Virus record (IMG/VR): IMGVR_UViG_3300042332_000451 | Span: 1-30,509 of that record | Source of the DNA: a virus | Reading direction: 5' to 3' (one strand) | DNA length: 30,509 nt | In this document: in pieces, positions 19,680 to 26,751 of the stretch | Layout of the letters: every line of letters begins with the position of its first letter | How positions within the stretch are numbered: position 1 is the stretch's first letter | Program-made: the position numbers and the translations under genes | The notes under the pieces: model-generated | Seen by the model: the letters and a program-made list of their open reading frames with translations, nothing else | Database searches by the model: none | Told to the model about the DNA's origin: nothing

Positions 19680-19722
19680 TTGCAAAGCTGATTTCTTGTG
19701 CTATGATCGAGGCTTCAACAAC
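19680..19722 (+). promoter_or_regulatory. Promoter of the plus arm with GGCTTCAACAAC start element
   Basis: TTGCAA (19680-19685), 16 nt, TGC-TATGAT (-10 at 19702-19707), then CGA and GGCTTCAACAAC (19711-19722). The same -10-to-element spacing of 3 nt recurs at 28715 and 29463. The first plus-arm gene starts at 19739. Confidence 0.75.
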
Positions 19723-19738
19723 TTTGAAAGGAAATCTT

Positions 19739-20182
19739 ATGATCCTCAAACCTGAATTTGCAAACATGGTAGACCGCATGGGTCTTGAAGATGGCGAATT
19801 AGCTTTAGCTGAGATTGTGTGGCAGCGTTGTGAGAAAGCAATGCAACAAAAGCCTCAACAAGAAGCTGTTCTAGTTAGTGACAAGCTGCAGAAGTTCTTG
19901 CAGACATATGCATATAACCATCGCAGTGTCGCTCTTACTACAGATGAATTGCATTGGTTGACAACGATGTTTACAACGTTCTTACGTCTAGGTGAAGATA
20001 ACCTAGCAGCTATTAAAGAAGAGATTCAAGGAGCATGGATGCTGTGTGATCCAGATGATCCTAAGACAGAAGATAATTTTGCATATCTGAATGAACTACG
20101 TACAATCCAACAGAAATGGAAAAAGTCCCATAAACGTTTGTCTTCTATTCAAGCTAAACTCAAGAAAAACCGAAAGATGTAA
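19739..20182 (+). CDS. Hypothetical early protein, 147 aa
   Basis: First gene of the plus arm. ATG at 19739 lies after GAAAGGAAATC and downstream of the promoter; a longer frame from 19667 would begin upstream of the predicted transcription start and is rejected. All-helical: GLEDGELALAEIVWQRCEKA, SDKLQKFLQTYAYN, ELHWLTTMFTTFLRLGEDNL, then a basic C-terminus KWKKSHKRLSSIQAKLKKNR. No motif recognised. The basic tail suggests nucleic-acid contact. Confidence 0.75.
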   Translation: MILKPEFANMVDRMGLEDGELALAEIVWQRCEKAMQQKPQQEAVLVSDKLQKFLQTYAYNHRSVALTTDELHWLTTMFTTFLRLGEDNLAAIKEEIQGAWMLCDPDDPKTEDNFAYLNELRTIQQKWKKSHKRLSSIQAKLKKNRKM

Positions 20183-20526
20183 TGACACGTAAACGCTATG
20201 AAATTATTGCTACTGCCTTCGATAAGAAAGGTCGTGTGCTAGGTACAGGAGTCAATGACTACAATCGCAGTCACCCTTTGATGAAACACTTTGCTGTTAA
20301 AGCTGGTGAATCAGAACAGAAGGATAAATTGCATGCTGAACTAGCAGCTGTACTTGCATCAGGTCGTAAGAATATTCATAGCGTTTTTGTTCAACGCTTT
20401 CACGGAGATGGTTCAATGGCTACTGCTAAACCATGTCCAACTTGCCAAGCTATGCTAAAAGGTTTTGGCGTAAAGCTTGTGCGTTATACATCTGAAACAG
20501 GAGTGCAAGAGTATGAAATTTTATAA
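20182..20526 (+). CDS. Cytidine-deaminase-fold zinc enzyme, 114 aa
   Basis: Contains the two zinc motifs of the deaminase superfamily: HAE (H51, E53; KLHAELAAVLAS) and PCPTC (C85, C88). It is much shorter than dCMP deaminases; the compact layout resembles the cytidine deaminase/APOBEC-like minimal fold. Substrate (free nucleotide, base or nucleic acid) cannot be told. TAATG junction with the preceding gene. A second deaminase lies one gene further on at 20751, so the two may be functionally distinct. Confidence 0.8.
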   Translation: MTRKRYEIIATAFDKKGRVLGTGVNDYNRSHPLMKHFAVKAGESEQKDKLHAELAAVLASGRKNIHSVFVQRFHGDGSMATAKPCPTCQAMLKGFGVKLVRYTSETGVQEYEIL

Positions 20527-20758
20527 TCCATTTAAACCACACATTGTTCAATTTTCGAATGGTAAATATGCTGTACGCAGGTGGAATCTATTAGCTTGGG
20601 AATATAAAGAACACATTACATTTGGTAATGAAGTTATTTATTGGTGGAATGCTATGGAGTATGTCAAAAAGTGGTGCATGATAGATACACTTGAAGAAGC
20701 AAAAGCTTTACGTGAAAAACGTAAGATTAAAGTCAAGACGAAAGTAATTCATGGCTAA
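20513..20758 (+). CDS. Hypothetical protein, 81 aa
   Basis: ATG at 20513 follows AGGAGTGCAAG, overlapping the deaminase gene by 14 nt. Product: MKFYNPFKPHIVQFSNGKYA, VRRWNLLAWEYKEHITF, YWWNAMEYVKKWCMIDTLEE, AKALREKRKIKVKTK. The pattern FKPHIVQ-NGKYAVRR, W-Y---WC, and EEA is a recurrent small phage protein of unknown function. It is flanked by two deaminase genes. Confidence 0.75.
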   Translation: MKFYNPFKPHIVQFSNGKYAVRRWNLLAWEYKEHITFGNEVIYWWNAMEYVKKWCMIDTLEEAKALREKRKIKVKTKVIHG

Positions 20759-21197
20759 TCAGACAGAACTTGATGCAACTTACATGGGAACTGCTATATT
20801 GCACAGCAAGCTATCCAAGGCCCGTAGAGCGCAAGTAGGAGCGATTTTAGTGACTAGGCAAGGTGTTACCCTTACTGGCTACAATGGGACTGCTGTAGGC
20901 CGTCCTAATGGATGCGAAGAAGAAATTTGGAACGGGCATGATCAGGGTACATGCTTAGTCACAAAACCAGAAGTCATTCATGCTGAGTTAAACTGCATCA
21001 TGAAAGCTGCTCGTGAAGGTGTAAGCTGCGTAGATGCTACAGTCTATGTTACACTAGCACCTTGTGTACAATGCGCTGCTATGATGCTACAAGCTGGTGT
21101 TAAGCGAGTTGTATATCTGCAACAGTACAGAGATGATTCTGGTGTTAAACTGCTGCAGGAATCTAATGTAATGGTACAATTGTACGATCAACTTTAA
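20751..21197 (+). CDS. dCMP deaminase-like protein
   Basis: 148 aa. Zinc site: VIHAELNCIMKAA (H77, E79) and LAPCVQCAAMM (C105, C108). The N-terminal MGTAILHSKLSKARRAQVGA and GYNGTAVGRPNGCE match the dCMP/CMP deaminase family. In phages the enzyme turns dCMP into dUMP, the substrate of thymidylate synthase, and a ThyX gene lies 3.6 kb downstream in the same arm. ATG overlaps the upstream gene by 8 nt. Confidence 0.92.
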   Translation: MANQTELDATYMGTAILHSKLSKARRAQVGAILVTRQGVTLTGYNGTAVGRPNGCEEEIWNGHDQGTCLVTKPEVIHAELNCIMKAAREGVSCVDATVYVTLAPCVQCAAMMLQAGVKRVVYLQQYRDDSGVKLLQESNVMVQLYDQL

Positions 21198-21209
21198 GGA
21201 GAAATAGAC

Positions 21210-21506
21210 ATGGCATTGAAAGATCAAAAAGACGTATTGATTGCGTGGATTAATGGTGAGACTATTCAAGTTAAAGTTGGGGATACATGGCATAACTGTA
21301 GCAAGTTTGCTGAATGTCATTCAATTGGTATTTCTGATGGTCAATACCGCATTAAACCTAAAGAAATTGTAAGTACTACTTGTATTGGACGTTTCGCTGA
21401 CGGTGGACACCAGACATATTCTGCTAAAGGAGAAGGAAATATTCACAATCTTCGCCTAACATGGTCAGATGATGGTAAAACACTATTGAAAGCAGAGGTT
21501 ATCTGA
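21210..21506 (+). CDS. Hypothetical protein with WxxG...QYRIKP domain
   Basis: 98 aa; SD AAGGAGAAATAGAC. LIAWINGETIQVKVGDTW, then GISDGQYRIKPKEI in the first half: a small domain also present in the product of 28336-28671 (FIKAWADGAEIEYYSKE...QYRIKPKP). The second half, NLRLTWSDDGKTLLKAEVI, resembles VEFTFTDGKLTSVKMM of that protein, so the two are full-length paralogues. The function is unknown. Confidence 0.75.
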   Translation: MALKDQKDVLIAWINGETIQVKVGDTWHNCSKFAECHSIGISDGQYRIKPKEIVSTTCIGRFADGGHQTYSAKGEGNIHNLRLTWSDDGKTLLKAEVI

Positions 21507-21790
21507 TGAAAACCTATAAAACAGCAGTAGTTGTAGAATCAGAAGTAGAAATTCGTATTAATCCAAATGTAGATACTGATGAATTAATTAAAGAATTTAG
21601 CGAATGCATCTTTGGTGTAGACAGCATTGAAGAACTAGCGGAGTTTGCATCTTCCCGTATAACACAAGGTGAACCATCTTTTATCGAAGGTATTGGTCGT
21701 GTAAAATACGATTATGGTCAACATTGGGAAGAAGATGTTGTAATGCATTATACTTTTTGCATGAGTACATCAACAGAGATTGTAGACTAA
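21506..21790 (+). CDS. Hypothetical acidic protein, 94 aa
   Basis: TGATG junction with the preceding gene. KTYKTAVVVESEVEIRINPN then DTDELIKEFSECIFGVDSIE and ITQGEPSFIEGIGRVKYDYG. Beta-rich start, helix, beta end, with no motif I recognise. The stop TAA overlaps the next start (TAATG). Confidence 0.7.
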   Translation: MKTYKTAVVVESEVEIRINPNVDTDELIKEFSECIFGVDSIEELAEFASSRITQGEPSFIEGIGRVKYDYGQHWEEDVVMHYTFCMSTSTEIVD

Positions 21791-21999
21791 TGCTGCGCTG
21801 GTCTGGTACAATCTTCTACATGATCGGTATGCTGCTGACTTCTCTAAATATTTTTCCTTTGAATCTAATATTTGGTGCAATCGGTGGTATACTCTGGTGT
21901 ATCGTAGGCTTTAACTACAAAGATAAAGCTTTGATTCTAGTGGAGGCTGCTTCTGCAGCTATCTATCTGTTTGGACTTTTACATTGGAGTATTAAATGA
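21790..21999 (+). CDS. Small membrane protein (DUF6552-like), 69 aa
   Basis: ATG at 21790 overlaps the previous stop by 1 nt. Three hydrophobic stretches: GTIFYMIGMLLTSLNIFPLN, LIFGAIGGILWCIVGFNY, ALILVEAASAAIYLFGLL. The arrangement LR--GTI---G-LLTSLNI-PLNL-F-A-G--LW--VG---KD-ALI--E is shared by a phage and bacterial family I recall as DUF6552; function unknown, distantly similar in layout to PnuC-type transporters. Confidence 0.7.
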   Translation: MLRWSGTIFYMIGMLLTSLNIFPLNLIFGAIGGILWCIVGFNYKDKALILVEAASAAIYLFGLLHWSIK

Positions 22000-22232
22000 A
22001 CAAACAAATCAAGGAACTTGCTGAACAAGCAGGAGCCAAAATCCACAAAGAACAAACCAGAAGTGGTTATTGGGTAGATTTCTCAAACTATGATGGGTTT
22101 GACCATGAAAAGTTTGCTGAGTTGCTTATTCAAAAATGCATGTCGCTCACTGAAAGATGCATGAACGATAACACAATATTTGCCCTTAACGGTGCTGAAA
22201 TTATTGCAGAACATTTTGGAGTTGAAGAATGA
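21996..22232 (+). CDS. Hypothetical phage protein, 78 aa
   Basis: ATGA overlap with the membrane protein gene. NKQIKELAEQAGAKIHKE at the start and FDHEKFAELLIQKCMSLTE...AEIIAEHFGVEE at the end are the characteristic ends of a very common phage protein (NERIRELAEQAG...FAELIVRE...HFGVE) whose function is unknown. Confidence 0.8.
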   Translation: MNKQIKELAEQAGAKIHKEQTRSGYWVDFSNYDGFDHEKFAELLIQKCMSLTERCMNDNTIFALNGAEIIAEHFGVEE

Positions 22233-22399
22233 AACAAATCATCTACAAAGGTCTTTGGCTCATGAAAGGTTCTACTGCTCTTGAGTTATGGGAAGCTTGG
22301 CAGAAAGAAACAAAAGATCGTCCAGCTGCTCAACGCAAGTTAGATCAGCACATGAAGGATATTTTCACTCGTCATAAAGAACTATTGGAGAGATATTAA
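22229..22399 (+). CDS. Small hypothetical protein, 56 aa
   Basis: ATG at 22229 overlaps the preceding stop (ATGA); the stop overlaps the kinase start (TAATG). Product: MKQIIYKGLWLMKGSTALEL, WEAWQKETKDRPAAQRKLDQ, HMKDIFTRHKELLERY. Helical, basic. Fills the 167-nt gap with coupling on both ends, so very likely translated. Confidence 0.7.
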   Translation: MKQIIYKGLWLMKGSTALELWEAWQKETKDRPAAQRKLDQHMKDIFTRHKELLERY

Positions 22400-22815
22400 T
22401 GCAACCTACTCTGTACCTGATCCGTGGTGTTCCCGGCTCTGGCAAATCAACTTTTGCTCAACTGATGAATCAGCAAGCAATGACTTTGATTAATCTAGAA
22501 GCTGATGATTATTTTCAAACTTACAACCCACTGACCAATTCTTTCGATTATAATTTCGATCCTACCAAGCTTCAAGCTGCTCATAAGTATTGCCAAACAG
22601 CTGCTAAAGTATTCTTGCGTGATGGCTTCAATGTCTCTGTCTCAAATACTAGTGTAACTGATTGGGAAGTTCAAACTTATTTGGATATTGCTAATGAATG
22701 CAATGCAAAATTTGTCAGCTTAATTGTTGAGAACTACCACGATGGTAAGAATATTCATGGTTGTCCTGATGAAAAAGTACAGCAAATGAAAAAGAAATTC
22801 AGTATTAAACTTTAA
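22399..22815 (+). CDS. P-loop kinase, polynucleotide kinase-like (AAA_33)
   Basis: 138 aa. Walker A RGVPGSGKST (residues 9-18) at the very N-terminus; D36/D37 in LEADDYF; SNTSVTDWEVQTYLDIANEC with the lid-like segment; ends GCPDEKVQQMKKKF. This order (GvPGSGKST, aDdyf, vSNTs-t-wE---y---A, V----Hg-p-ekv--M---f) is that of AAA_33/N4BP2L1-like kinases related to T4 polynucleotide kinase. There is no phosphatase domain. The next gene, 8 nt on, is an Rnl1-type RNA ligase, so 5'-phosphorylation of RNA ends before ligation is the likely job. Confidence 0.85.
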   Translation: MQPTLYLIRGVPGSGKSTFAQLMNQQAMTLINLEADDYFQTYNPLTNSFDYNFDPTKLQAAHKYCQTAAKVFLRDGFNVSVSNTSVTDWEVQTYLDIANECNAKFVSLIVENYHDGKNIHGCPDEKVQQMKKKFSIKL

Positions 22816-22823
22816 GGAATAAC

Positions 22824-23702
22824 ATGCTGCTTACTTACGAACAACAAATGAATCTAGTTAACCGTGGATTGGCTACGATGAAAAACGATGGTAAATACAC
22901 TACCTTCAAATATCATCGTAGGGCCATGTATGACTATCTCTGGCATAAAATTCCAGACCTACTAGAGTGCAGAGGTCATGTCTATGATAATGCTACGCAT
23001 GTTCTTGTTCAGGCTGCTCCACGTAAGTCTTTCAATTACCTTGAGCGCAATTACTGGAATGAAGTACCACTAGATACTCCAGTTGAGATGTACAAAAAGA
23101 TAAATGGTTTTATGGCTTGCGCTACAATTCATAATAGTGAACTGGTAGTATCTACTACTGGTACTACTACCAGTGAGTATGCTAAATGGGCTAAAGAGCA
23201 AATATTAAGCACTTATAGAAATTATGATATGCTATTAGACAATAAGACTACTACGCTTTTTGAAGTTGTAGTACCTCAAGACCCTCATATTGTAAATGAA
23301 CGCCAAGGTTTGCATCTGCTAGGTGTGCGTGAGAAGGATACAGGTGATTTTTATCCTTTAAGTGTCCCTATTAAATGCAGTCTTGAACAAGCACTAGAAA
23401 TTACAAAGCATGACCGTGGTGAAGGTTTTATGGTATATCCTATGTTGCCAAATGGTTTGTACGATTACAATCACTGCTGTAAACTAAAGACTCCATACTA
23501 TGTCGGTAAGAAAAAATTGATGCGTATGACGGCAAAGAACGTTGAATTGATGTACAATAACCTTCCGCATGCAATTTCTACCTTACCGGAGATGTGGCAT
23601 GAGATTCCTGAGCAGATTGTACAAAGCGTCCATAAAGACACATGGTTAGCTATGAACGATCAACAACGCAGGGTAATTCTTGAAGATTTAAATGGAGTTT
23701 AA
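22824..23702 (+). CDS. RNA ligase, T4 Rnl1-like
   Basis: 292 aa. Nucleotidyltransferase motif I is KKINGFMA (K92), with upstream ECRGHVYD (R50) and APRKSFNY as in T4 RnlA; FEVVVPQDPHIV (E147) is motif IIIa; EGFMVYP (E200) motif IV; KLKTPYYVGKKK (K220, K222) motif V. T4 Rnl1 (374 aa) reseals tRNA cut by host anticodon nucleases; this one lacks part of the C-terminal tRNA-specific domain. It follows a P-loop kinase gene as an apparent RNA repair pair. SD AAGGAATAAC. Confidence 0.88.
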   Translation: MLLTYEQQMNLVNRGLATMKNDGKYTTFKYHRRAMYDYLWHKIPDLLECRGHVYDNATHVLVQAAPRKSFNYLERNYWNEVPLDTPVEMYKKINGFMACATIHNSELVVSTTGTTTSEYAKWAKEQILSTYRNYDMLLDNKTTTLFEVVVPQDPHIVNERQGLHLLGVREKDTGDFYPLSVPIKCSLEQALEITKHDRGEGFMVYPMLPNGLYDYNHCCKLKTPYYVGKKKLMRMTAKNVELMYNNLPHAISTLPEMWHEIPEQIVQSVHKDTWLAMNDQQRRVILEDLNGV

Positions 23703-23704
23703 TT

Positions 23705-23878
23705 ATGCGAAAGTTCAGTGAAGTGCTGGAACATTATCTTGATCAACGTGAATCTCTAAATGGTGATGACTATTATGATCTACCAATTCATAGTCGTAAT
23801 GCTATGAGAGAGCATCTGCAAGATTTAGCTGACGAGTTAGATCAGATTGTAGCGAAAGTACAAAATGCAGGGGCATAA
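23705..23878 (+). CDS. Small hypothetical protein, 57 aa
   Basis: ATG at 23705 after GGAGTTTAATT, directly behind the RNA ligase gene. Product: MRKFSEVLEHYLDQRESLNG, DDYYDLPIHSRNAMREHLQD, LADELDQIVAKVQNAGA. Helical; the MRKFSEVLEHYL-QRE start is common among phage early proteins. No known activity. Confidence 0.75.
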   Translation: MRKFSEVLEHYLDQRESLNGDDYYDLPIHSRNAMREHLQDLADELDQIVAKVQNAGA

Positions 23879-24053
23879 TTTTAACCGTACATTGCATGCC
23901 AAAGGTATGTTTGTGTATTGCAACAACTGTGGTCTTATTCGTCTAAATAATCGAGCAACTGAAAAGCAAATTAATAAGCCTTGCGTTGGATTGCGAGAGC
24001 TAGAAGACGAAGAGTATTTGAAACTCAAAGGTCAATTAAGGGGAAAGAAATGA
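23865..24053 (+). CDS. Small protein with CxxC, 62 aa
   Basis: Starts 14 nt before the end of the previous gene; the SD is weak. Product: MQGHNFNRTLHAKGMFVYCN, NCGLIRLNNRATEKQINKPC, VGLRELEDEEYLKLKGQLRG. CNNCG plus a later C (residue 40) may form a zinc knuckle with a nearby His. The 3' end provides the SD for the next gene (AAGGGGAAAG). Confidence 0.6.
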   Translation: MQGHNFNRTLHAKGMFVYCNNCGLIRLNNRATEKQINKPCVGLRELEDEEYLKLKGQLRGKK

Positions 24054-24217
24054 AAAAGAAATTTTGGATTGTGTATTGGTCTGATTCAAGTGGTTACACT
24101 GAGTTTGTAGAACTGTGGACTACCGAGCATCAAGCACAAATTGCAGCTGAAAAATATCAAGACTCTCATGGTGATACAATTCTTTACACTTATGAAGAAA
24201 TTGAGGTAATGAAATGA
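24050..24217 (+). CDS. Small hypothetical protein, 55 aa
   Basis: ATG at 24050 with AAGGGGAAAGAA; a longer frame from 23981 would overlap the preceding gene heavily and is not favoured. Product: MKKKFWIVYWSDSSGYTEFV, ELWTTEHQAQIAAEKYQDSH, GDTILYTYEEIEVMK. Beta-alpha-beta appearance. Stop overlaps the next start (ATGA). Confidence 0.65.
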   Translation: MKKKFWIVYWSDSSGYTEFVELWTTEHQAQIAAEKYQDSHGDTILYTYEEIEVMK

Positions 24218-24783
24218 AAGTATTTACTAGTGATTTGCACCACGAACATCGTAGAATTGTTGAATTCACTAATCGTGGCAAGGATACTACACAACAACGT
24301 CACACTGATTGGCTAGTCAACCTCTGGAATAGAAATGTAGATAAAGGTGATGTATGCTATCATCTTGGAGATTTTTCTTTTGCTAAAGACTATGAATCAA
24401 TTCGATCTTTTGTAAAAGCATTGAATGGTACGAAGATTCTTATCAAAGGTAATCATGATAAACGGGAATACCTAGATCAACTTGTAAGAGATCAATTAAT
24501 CACTGCATGGTATGATTACAAAGAAATCAAGATTGCTGATAAATCAGTAGTGCTATTTCACTACCCTATTTCAAGCTGGCATAAGCAAGGCTATGGTTCA
24601 TTGCATTTGCATGGACATTGCCACGGAAATCATGCAGATAGTATGGGTAAAATGCTTGACGTAGGGCTGGATTCAGCATATAATCTGTATAAGGAACACC
24701 GCTTCTTTACGGAGGATGATGTTCTAGACCTAATGCAATATAAATCAGTGCATGTTGCTGATCACCACAAGGAGTATAAATGA
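24214..24783 (+). CDS. Calcineurin-like metallophosphoesterase
   Basis: 189 aa with all metallophosphatase motifs: SDLHHEH (D7, H9), YHLGDFSF (G52, D53), IKGNHDKR (N80, H81, D82), LFHYP (H116) and LHGHCHGN (H133, H135). The small single-domain form occurs widely in phages; substrates range from phosphoproteins to cyclic 2',3'-phosphate ends. Four genes downstream of the kinase-ligase pair, it may supply the end-healing phosphatase missing from the kinase; this is inference. ATGA overlaps on both sides. Confidence 0.92.
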   Translation: MKVFTSDLHHEHRRIVEFTNRGKDTTQQRHTDWLVNLWNRNVDKGDVCYHLGDFSFAKDYESIRSFVKALNGTKILIKGNHDKREYLDQLVRDQLITAWYDYKEIKIADKSVVLFHYPISSWHKQGYGSLHLHGHCHGNHADSMGKMLDVGLDSAYNLYKEHRFFTEDDVLDLMQYKSVHVADHHKEYK

Positions 24784-25691
24784 TTGAAGTAAAAATTATC
24801 AAAGATAGTTACAATATTGAAATGCGTTCAAGGCTAACTACATTTGAGTTAGTCTATCCTCGTTTCATTCACGGTGAGCTAATGACGCATCGTATGTTTA
24901 GTCGCAATGCTGCAAGTTCTCGGGCAATCCCTATCGATAAGGTAATTGAGCTACTGCAGACAAATCCAGCTATGCCTGTGCATTGGGGTAAGAATCAAGC
25001 AGGGATGCAAGCTAATGTTGAGATTGACAACATCGAAGGTGCAAAACTTCTATGGTTAGCTGCTCGTGATAGTGCCATTAATCACGCTATTGTCATGCGA
25101 GATATGGGACTGCACAAACAGATCGTTAATCGTGTTCTAGAGCCTTACCAGCTTATGAAGACAATTATTACAGCTACTGAGCTTAATAACTGGTTTTGGT
25201 TACGTGCTCATGCAGATGCACAACCAGAAATTAGAGAGCTTGCAGAAAAAATGCTTCTGGCTTATGATGAATCAGAACCAATTGCACTATATAAAGATGA
25301 ATGGCATGTACCATATGTAAATACTCAACGTAGTCGAAATACTTTTGAATTATTCTACATCGATGAAAATGACAAATACATCACTGCAGAAGAAGCACGT
25401 ATGATCAGTGCCAGTTGCTGTGCTCAGGTCAGCTATCGTAAGAACGATGGAAGCCTAGAGAAGGCTGAGATGGTTTTTGATCGCTTAATTAATTCAGTAC
25501 CAGTGCATGCTAGTCCAGTCGAACATATTGCTACACCGATTACAAAAGAGGATATCTATCGTGCTATGGAGCCTGAAGCAGAACCTGAAGGTATTACACA
25601 CGTTGATATTAATGGTCAACCTTGGTCAGGTAATCTACGTGGATGGGTTCAGTTTCGACAACTCATTCCAAACAATGTAAAGGAAGGTTAA
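24780..25691 (+). CDS. thyX: FAD-dependent thymidylate synthase ThyX
   Basis: 303 aa. The ThyX motif region is MTHRMFSRNAASSRAIP (residues 35-51), a variant of RHRxxSxNExSxR. It continues with VLEPYQLMKTIITATELNNW, FWLRAHADAQPEIRELAEKM (FAD/dUMP binding), and a C-terminal SPVEHIATP...GNLRGWVQFR as in large phage ThyX proteins. It makes dTMP from dUMP using methylene-THF and NADPH/FAD; dUMP would come from the dCMP deaminase at 20751-21197. The first Arg of the canonical motif is Thr-His here, common in this subfamily. Confidence 0.92.
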   Translation: MIEVKIIKDSYNIEMRSRLTTFELVYPRFIHGELMTHRMFSRNAASSRAIPIDKVIELLQTNPAMPVHWGKNQAGMQANVEIDNIEGAKLLWLAARDSAINHAIVMRDMGLHKQIVNRVLEPYQLMKTIITATELNNWFWLRAHADAQPEIRELAEKMLLAYDESEPIALYKDEWHVPYVNTQRSRNTFELFYIDENDKYITAEEARMISASCCAQVSYRKNDGSLEKAEMVFDRLINSVPVHASPVEHIATPITKEDIYRAMEPEAEPEGITHVDINGQPWSGNLRGWVQFRQLIPNNVKEG

Positions 25692-25692
25692 T

Positions 25693-25914
25693 ATGATCAG
25701 TGAAATCGATGTTAAAGACTGGCAAATGCTTTCTGATCCTTTAAAACTAAAGTCTTTAAAAGAGGGTGAATTATTTAGCGTAGCTGGCAGTGATAAATTA
25801 TTTAAACTGGTAGCAATTGCAAATGAGATTATTTTTGCTGAAACAGTAGAAGTTTTTCATACATTTGCACTACCAAGTTTTATGGATGTATTCAAATGGC
25901 AGTTAAAAAGCTGA
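25693..25914 (+). CDS. Hypothetical protein, 73 aa
   Basis: Starts 1 nt after the thyX stop with AAGGTTAAT nearby (AAGGAAGG upstream). SEIDVKDWQMLSDPLKLKSL, EGELFSVAGSDKLFKLVAIA, EIIFAETVEVFHTF. Probably a small beta-barrel. It overlaps the HU-like gene by 19 nt. Family unrecognised. Confidence 0.65.
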   Translation: MISEIDVKDWQMLSDPLKLKSLKEGELFSVAGSDKLFKLVAIANEIIFAETVEVFHTFALPSFMDVFKWQLKS

Positions 25915-26228
25915 ATTCGTCAACTAAAACTAAGAAGCTTATTAGAATGACCTCTGAGTCCTCGAAGTACTATCTGTATGAAGTAGAGGATATCGTTGGT
26001 CATTTTATTGCACACATCCAGAATGAACTGGCTACTAATGGTTTAGTAAAGATTGATGGTCTTGGTACGATCAAAGCAACTAAGATGAAATCTATGCTGA
26101 ATCCAGCTTTTCGTGGAAATCATGCTACAATAGCTCATAACGCAATCAAGCTGTCCATCAAAGTTGATGAAGCAATGCGTCAAAACCTCAAGGAGAATTA
26201 TGTTGACCAAAGTATTGAACAATCCTAA
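25896..26228 (+). CDS. HU/IHF-like DNA-binding protein
   Basis: 110 aa. YLYEVEDIVGHFIAHIQNEL then GLVKIDGLGTIKATKMKSML and NPAFRGNHATIAHNAIKLSI follow the HU/IHF fold: helix pair, the turn GLGTI (GFGtF in HU), a beta arm with the conserved Pro (P70, NPaFRG versus NPrTG), then the last strand. HU-type proteins bend and wrap DNA. The extra basic N-terminus (KKLNSSTKTKKLIRM) and the C-terminal tail differ from HU (90 aa). Supports replication, transcription or recombination by architecture. Confidence 0.8.
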   Translation: MAVKKLNSSTKTKKLIRMTSESSKYYLYEVEDIVGHFIAHIQNELATNGLVKIDGLGTIKATKMKSMLNPAFRGNHATIAHNAIKLSIKVDEAMRQNLKENYVDQSIEQS

Positions 26229-26361
26229 CGAGTTACCACCAAAATGGCCGTTTCCTACTTATAACAATCAACGTACAGCTGAGAGTCAAGCACTGTTAGA
26301 TCAAAAAGTACATACTAAGACTAAAACAGACGTATCTGATGTTGAGGATGCCCTATTTTAA
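26200..26361 (+). CDS. Small hypothetical protein, 53 aa
   Basis: ATG at 26200 directly after AAGGAGAATT, overlapping the HU-like gene by 29 nt; an earlier in-frame ATG at 26164 lacks an SD. Product: MLTKVLNNPNELPPKWPFPT, YNNQRTAESQALLDQKVHTK, TKTDVSDVEDALF. Pro-rich start, acidic amphipathic end (DVSDVEDALF) reminiscent of a peptide docking tail. Function unknown. Confidence 0.65.
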   Translation: MLTKVLNNPNELPPKWPFPTYNNQRTAESQALLDQKVHTKTKTDVSDVEDALF

Positions 26362-26549
26362 TGCAAAATAAGATTAAAAAGAAGATTAAAAGACTTGACA
26401 AACCAGCAAAAATTGATGTACAATCAATCTTCTCAGAAGATAGTTTAGAATTCAATAGCTATGAAGATGAGAGAGAGGTTATAGCAGATTTGCTATATTC
26501 TCATGATAAAAAATTTTTAACCACAATGAAAGAGAGTAAATATGACTGA
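26361..26549 (+). CDS. Hypothetical protein, 62 aa
   Basis: TAATG junction with the previous gene. A Lys-rich head (QNKIKKKIKRLDKPAKIDVQ) and an acidic middle (SIFSEDSLEFNSYEDEREVI) give strongly segregated charge. Carries a TTGACA/TACAAT promoter candidate in its first third. Overlaps the next gene by 8 nt. Confidence 0.65.
   Translation: MQNKIKKKIKRLDKPAKIDVQSIFSEDSLEFNSYEDEREVIADLLYSHDKKFLTTMKESKYD
26395..26424 (+). promoter_or_regulatory. Internal promoter candidate
   Basis: TTGACA (26395-26400), 18 nt, TACAAT (26419-26424), inside the 62-aa gene. A full-consensus -35 with a 5/6 -10. No GGCTTCAACAAC element follows, unlike other plus-arm promoters, so it may be fortuitous. Confidence 0.35.
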
Positions 26550-26751
26550 ACAAGATTTTCGCCAAGAACTGGATGCAGTAGTAACTAAAGGTTTAAATGA
26601 ACTTGATGTTGGAGTTGTATACGGCCAATTGGCAACCATTAAGCAATTTGTTGAAGTTGTTTATGAGAACAATATTGCAAACTATCTACAACGTCTACAG
26701 CAAGCTCAACTTGAAGCACAAGCTCAAGCCAGTAACCCTGCTGCAGAATGA
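26542..26751 (+). CDS. Hypothetical helical protein, 69 aa
   Basis: SD AAAGAGAGTAAAT before ATG. TEQDFRQELDAVVTKGLNEL, DVGVVYGQLATIKQFVEVVY, then an Ala/Gln-rich tail QQAQLEAQAQASNPAAE. The helical core resembles the 55-aa product that follows (E-F-Q-I--L--KA-EEEL-ID-IY--L), so the two may be diverged duplicates. ATGA overlap at the 3' end. Confidence 0.7.
   Translation: MTEQDFRQELDAVVTKGLNELDVGVVYGQLATIKQFVEVVYENNIANYLQRLQQAQLEAQAQASNPAAE

Noticed and set aside
19667-19738. Longer N-terminus for the first plus-arm gene
   Set aside because: It would include the promoter -35/-10 and the start-site element; the ATG at 19739 has a proper SD.
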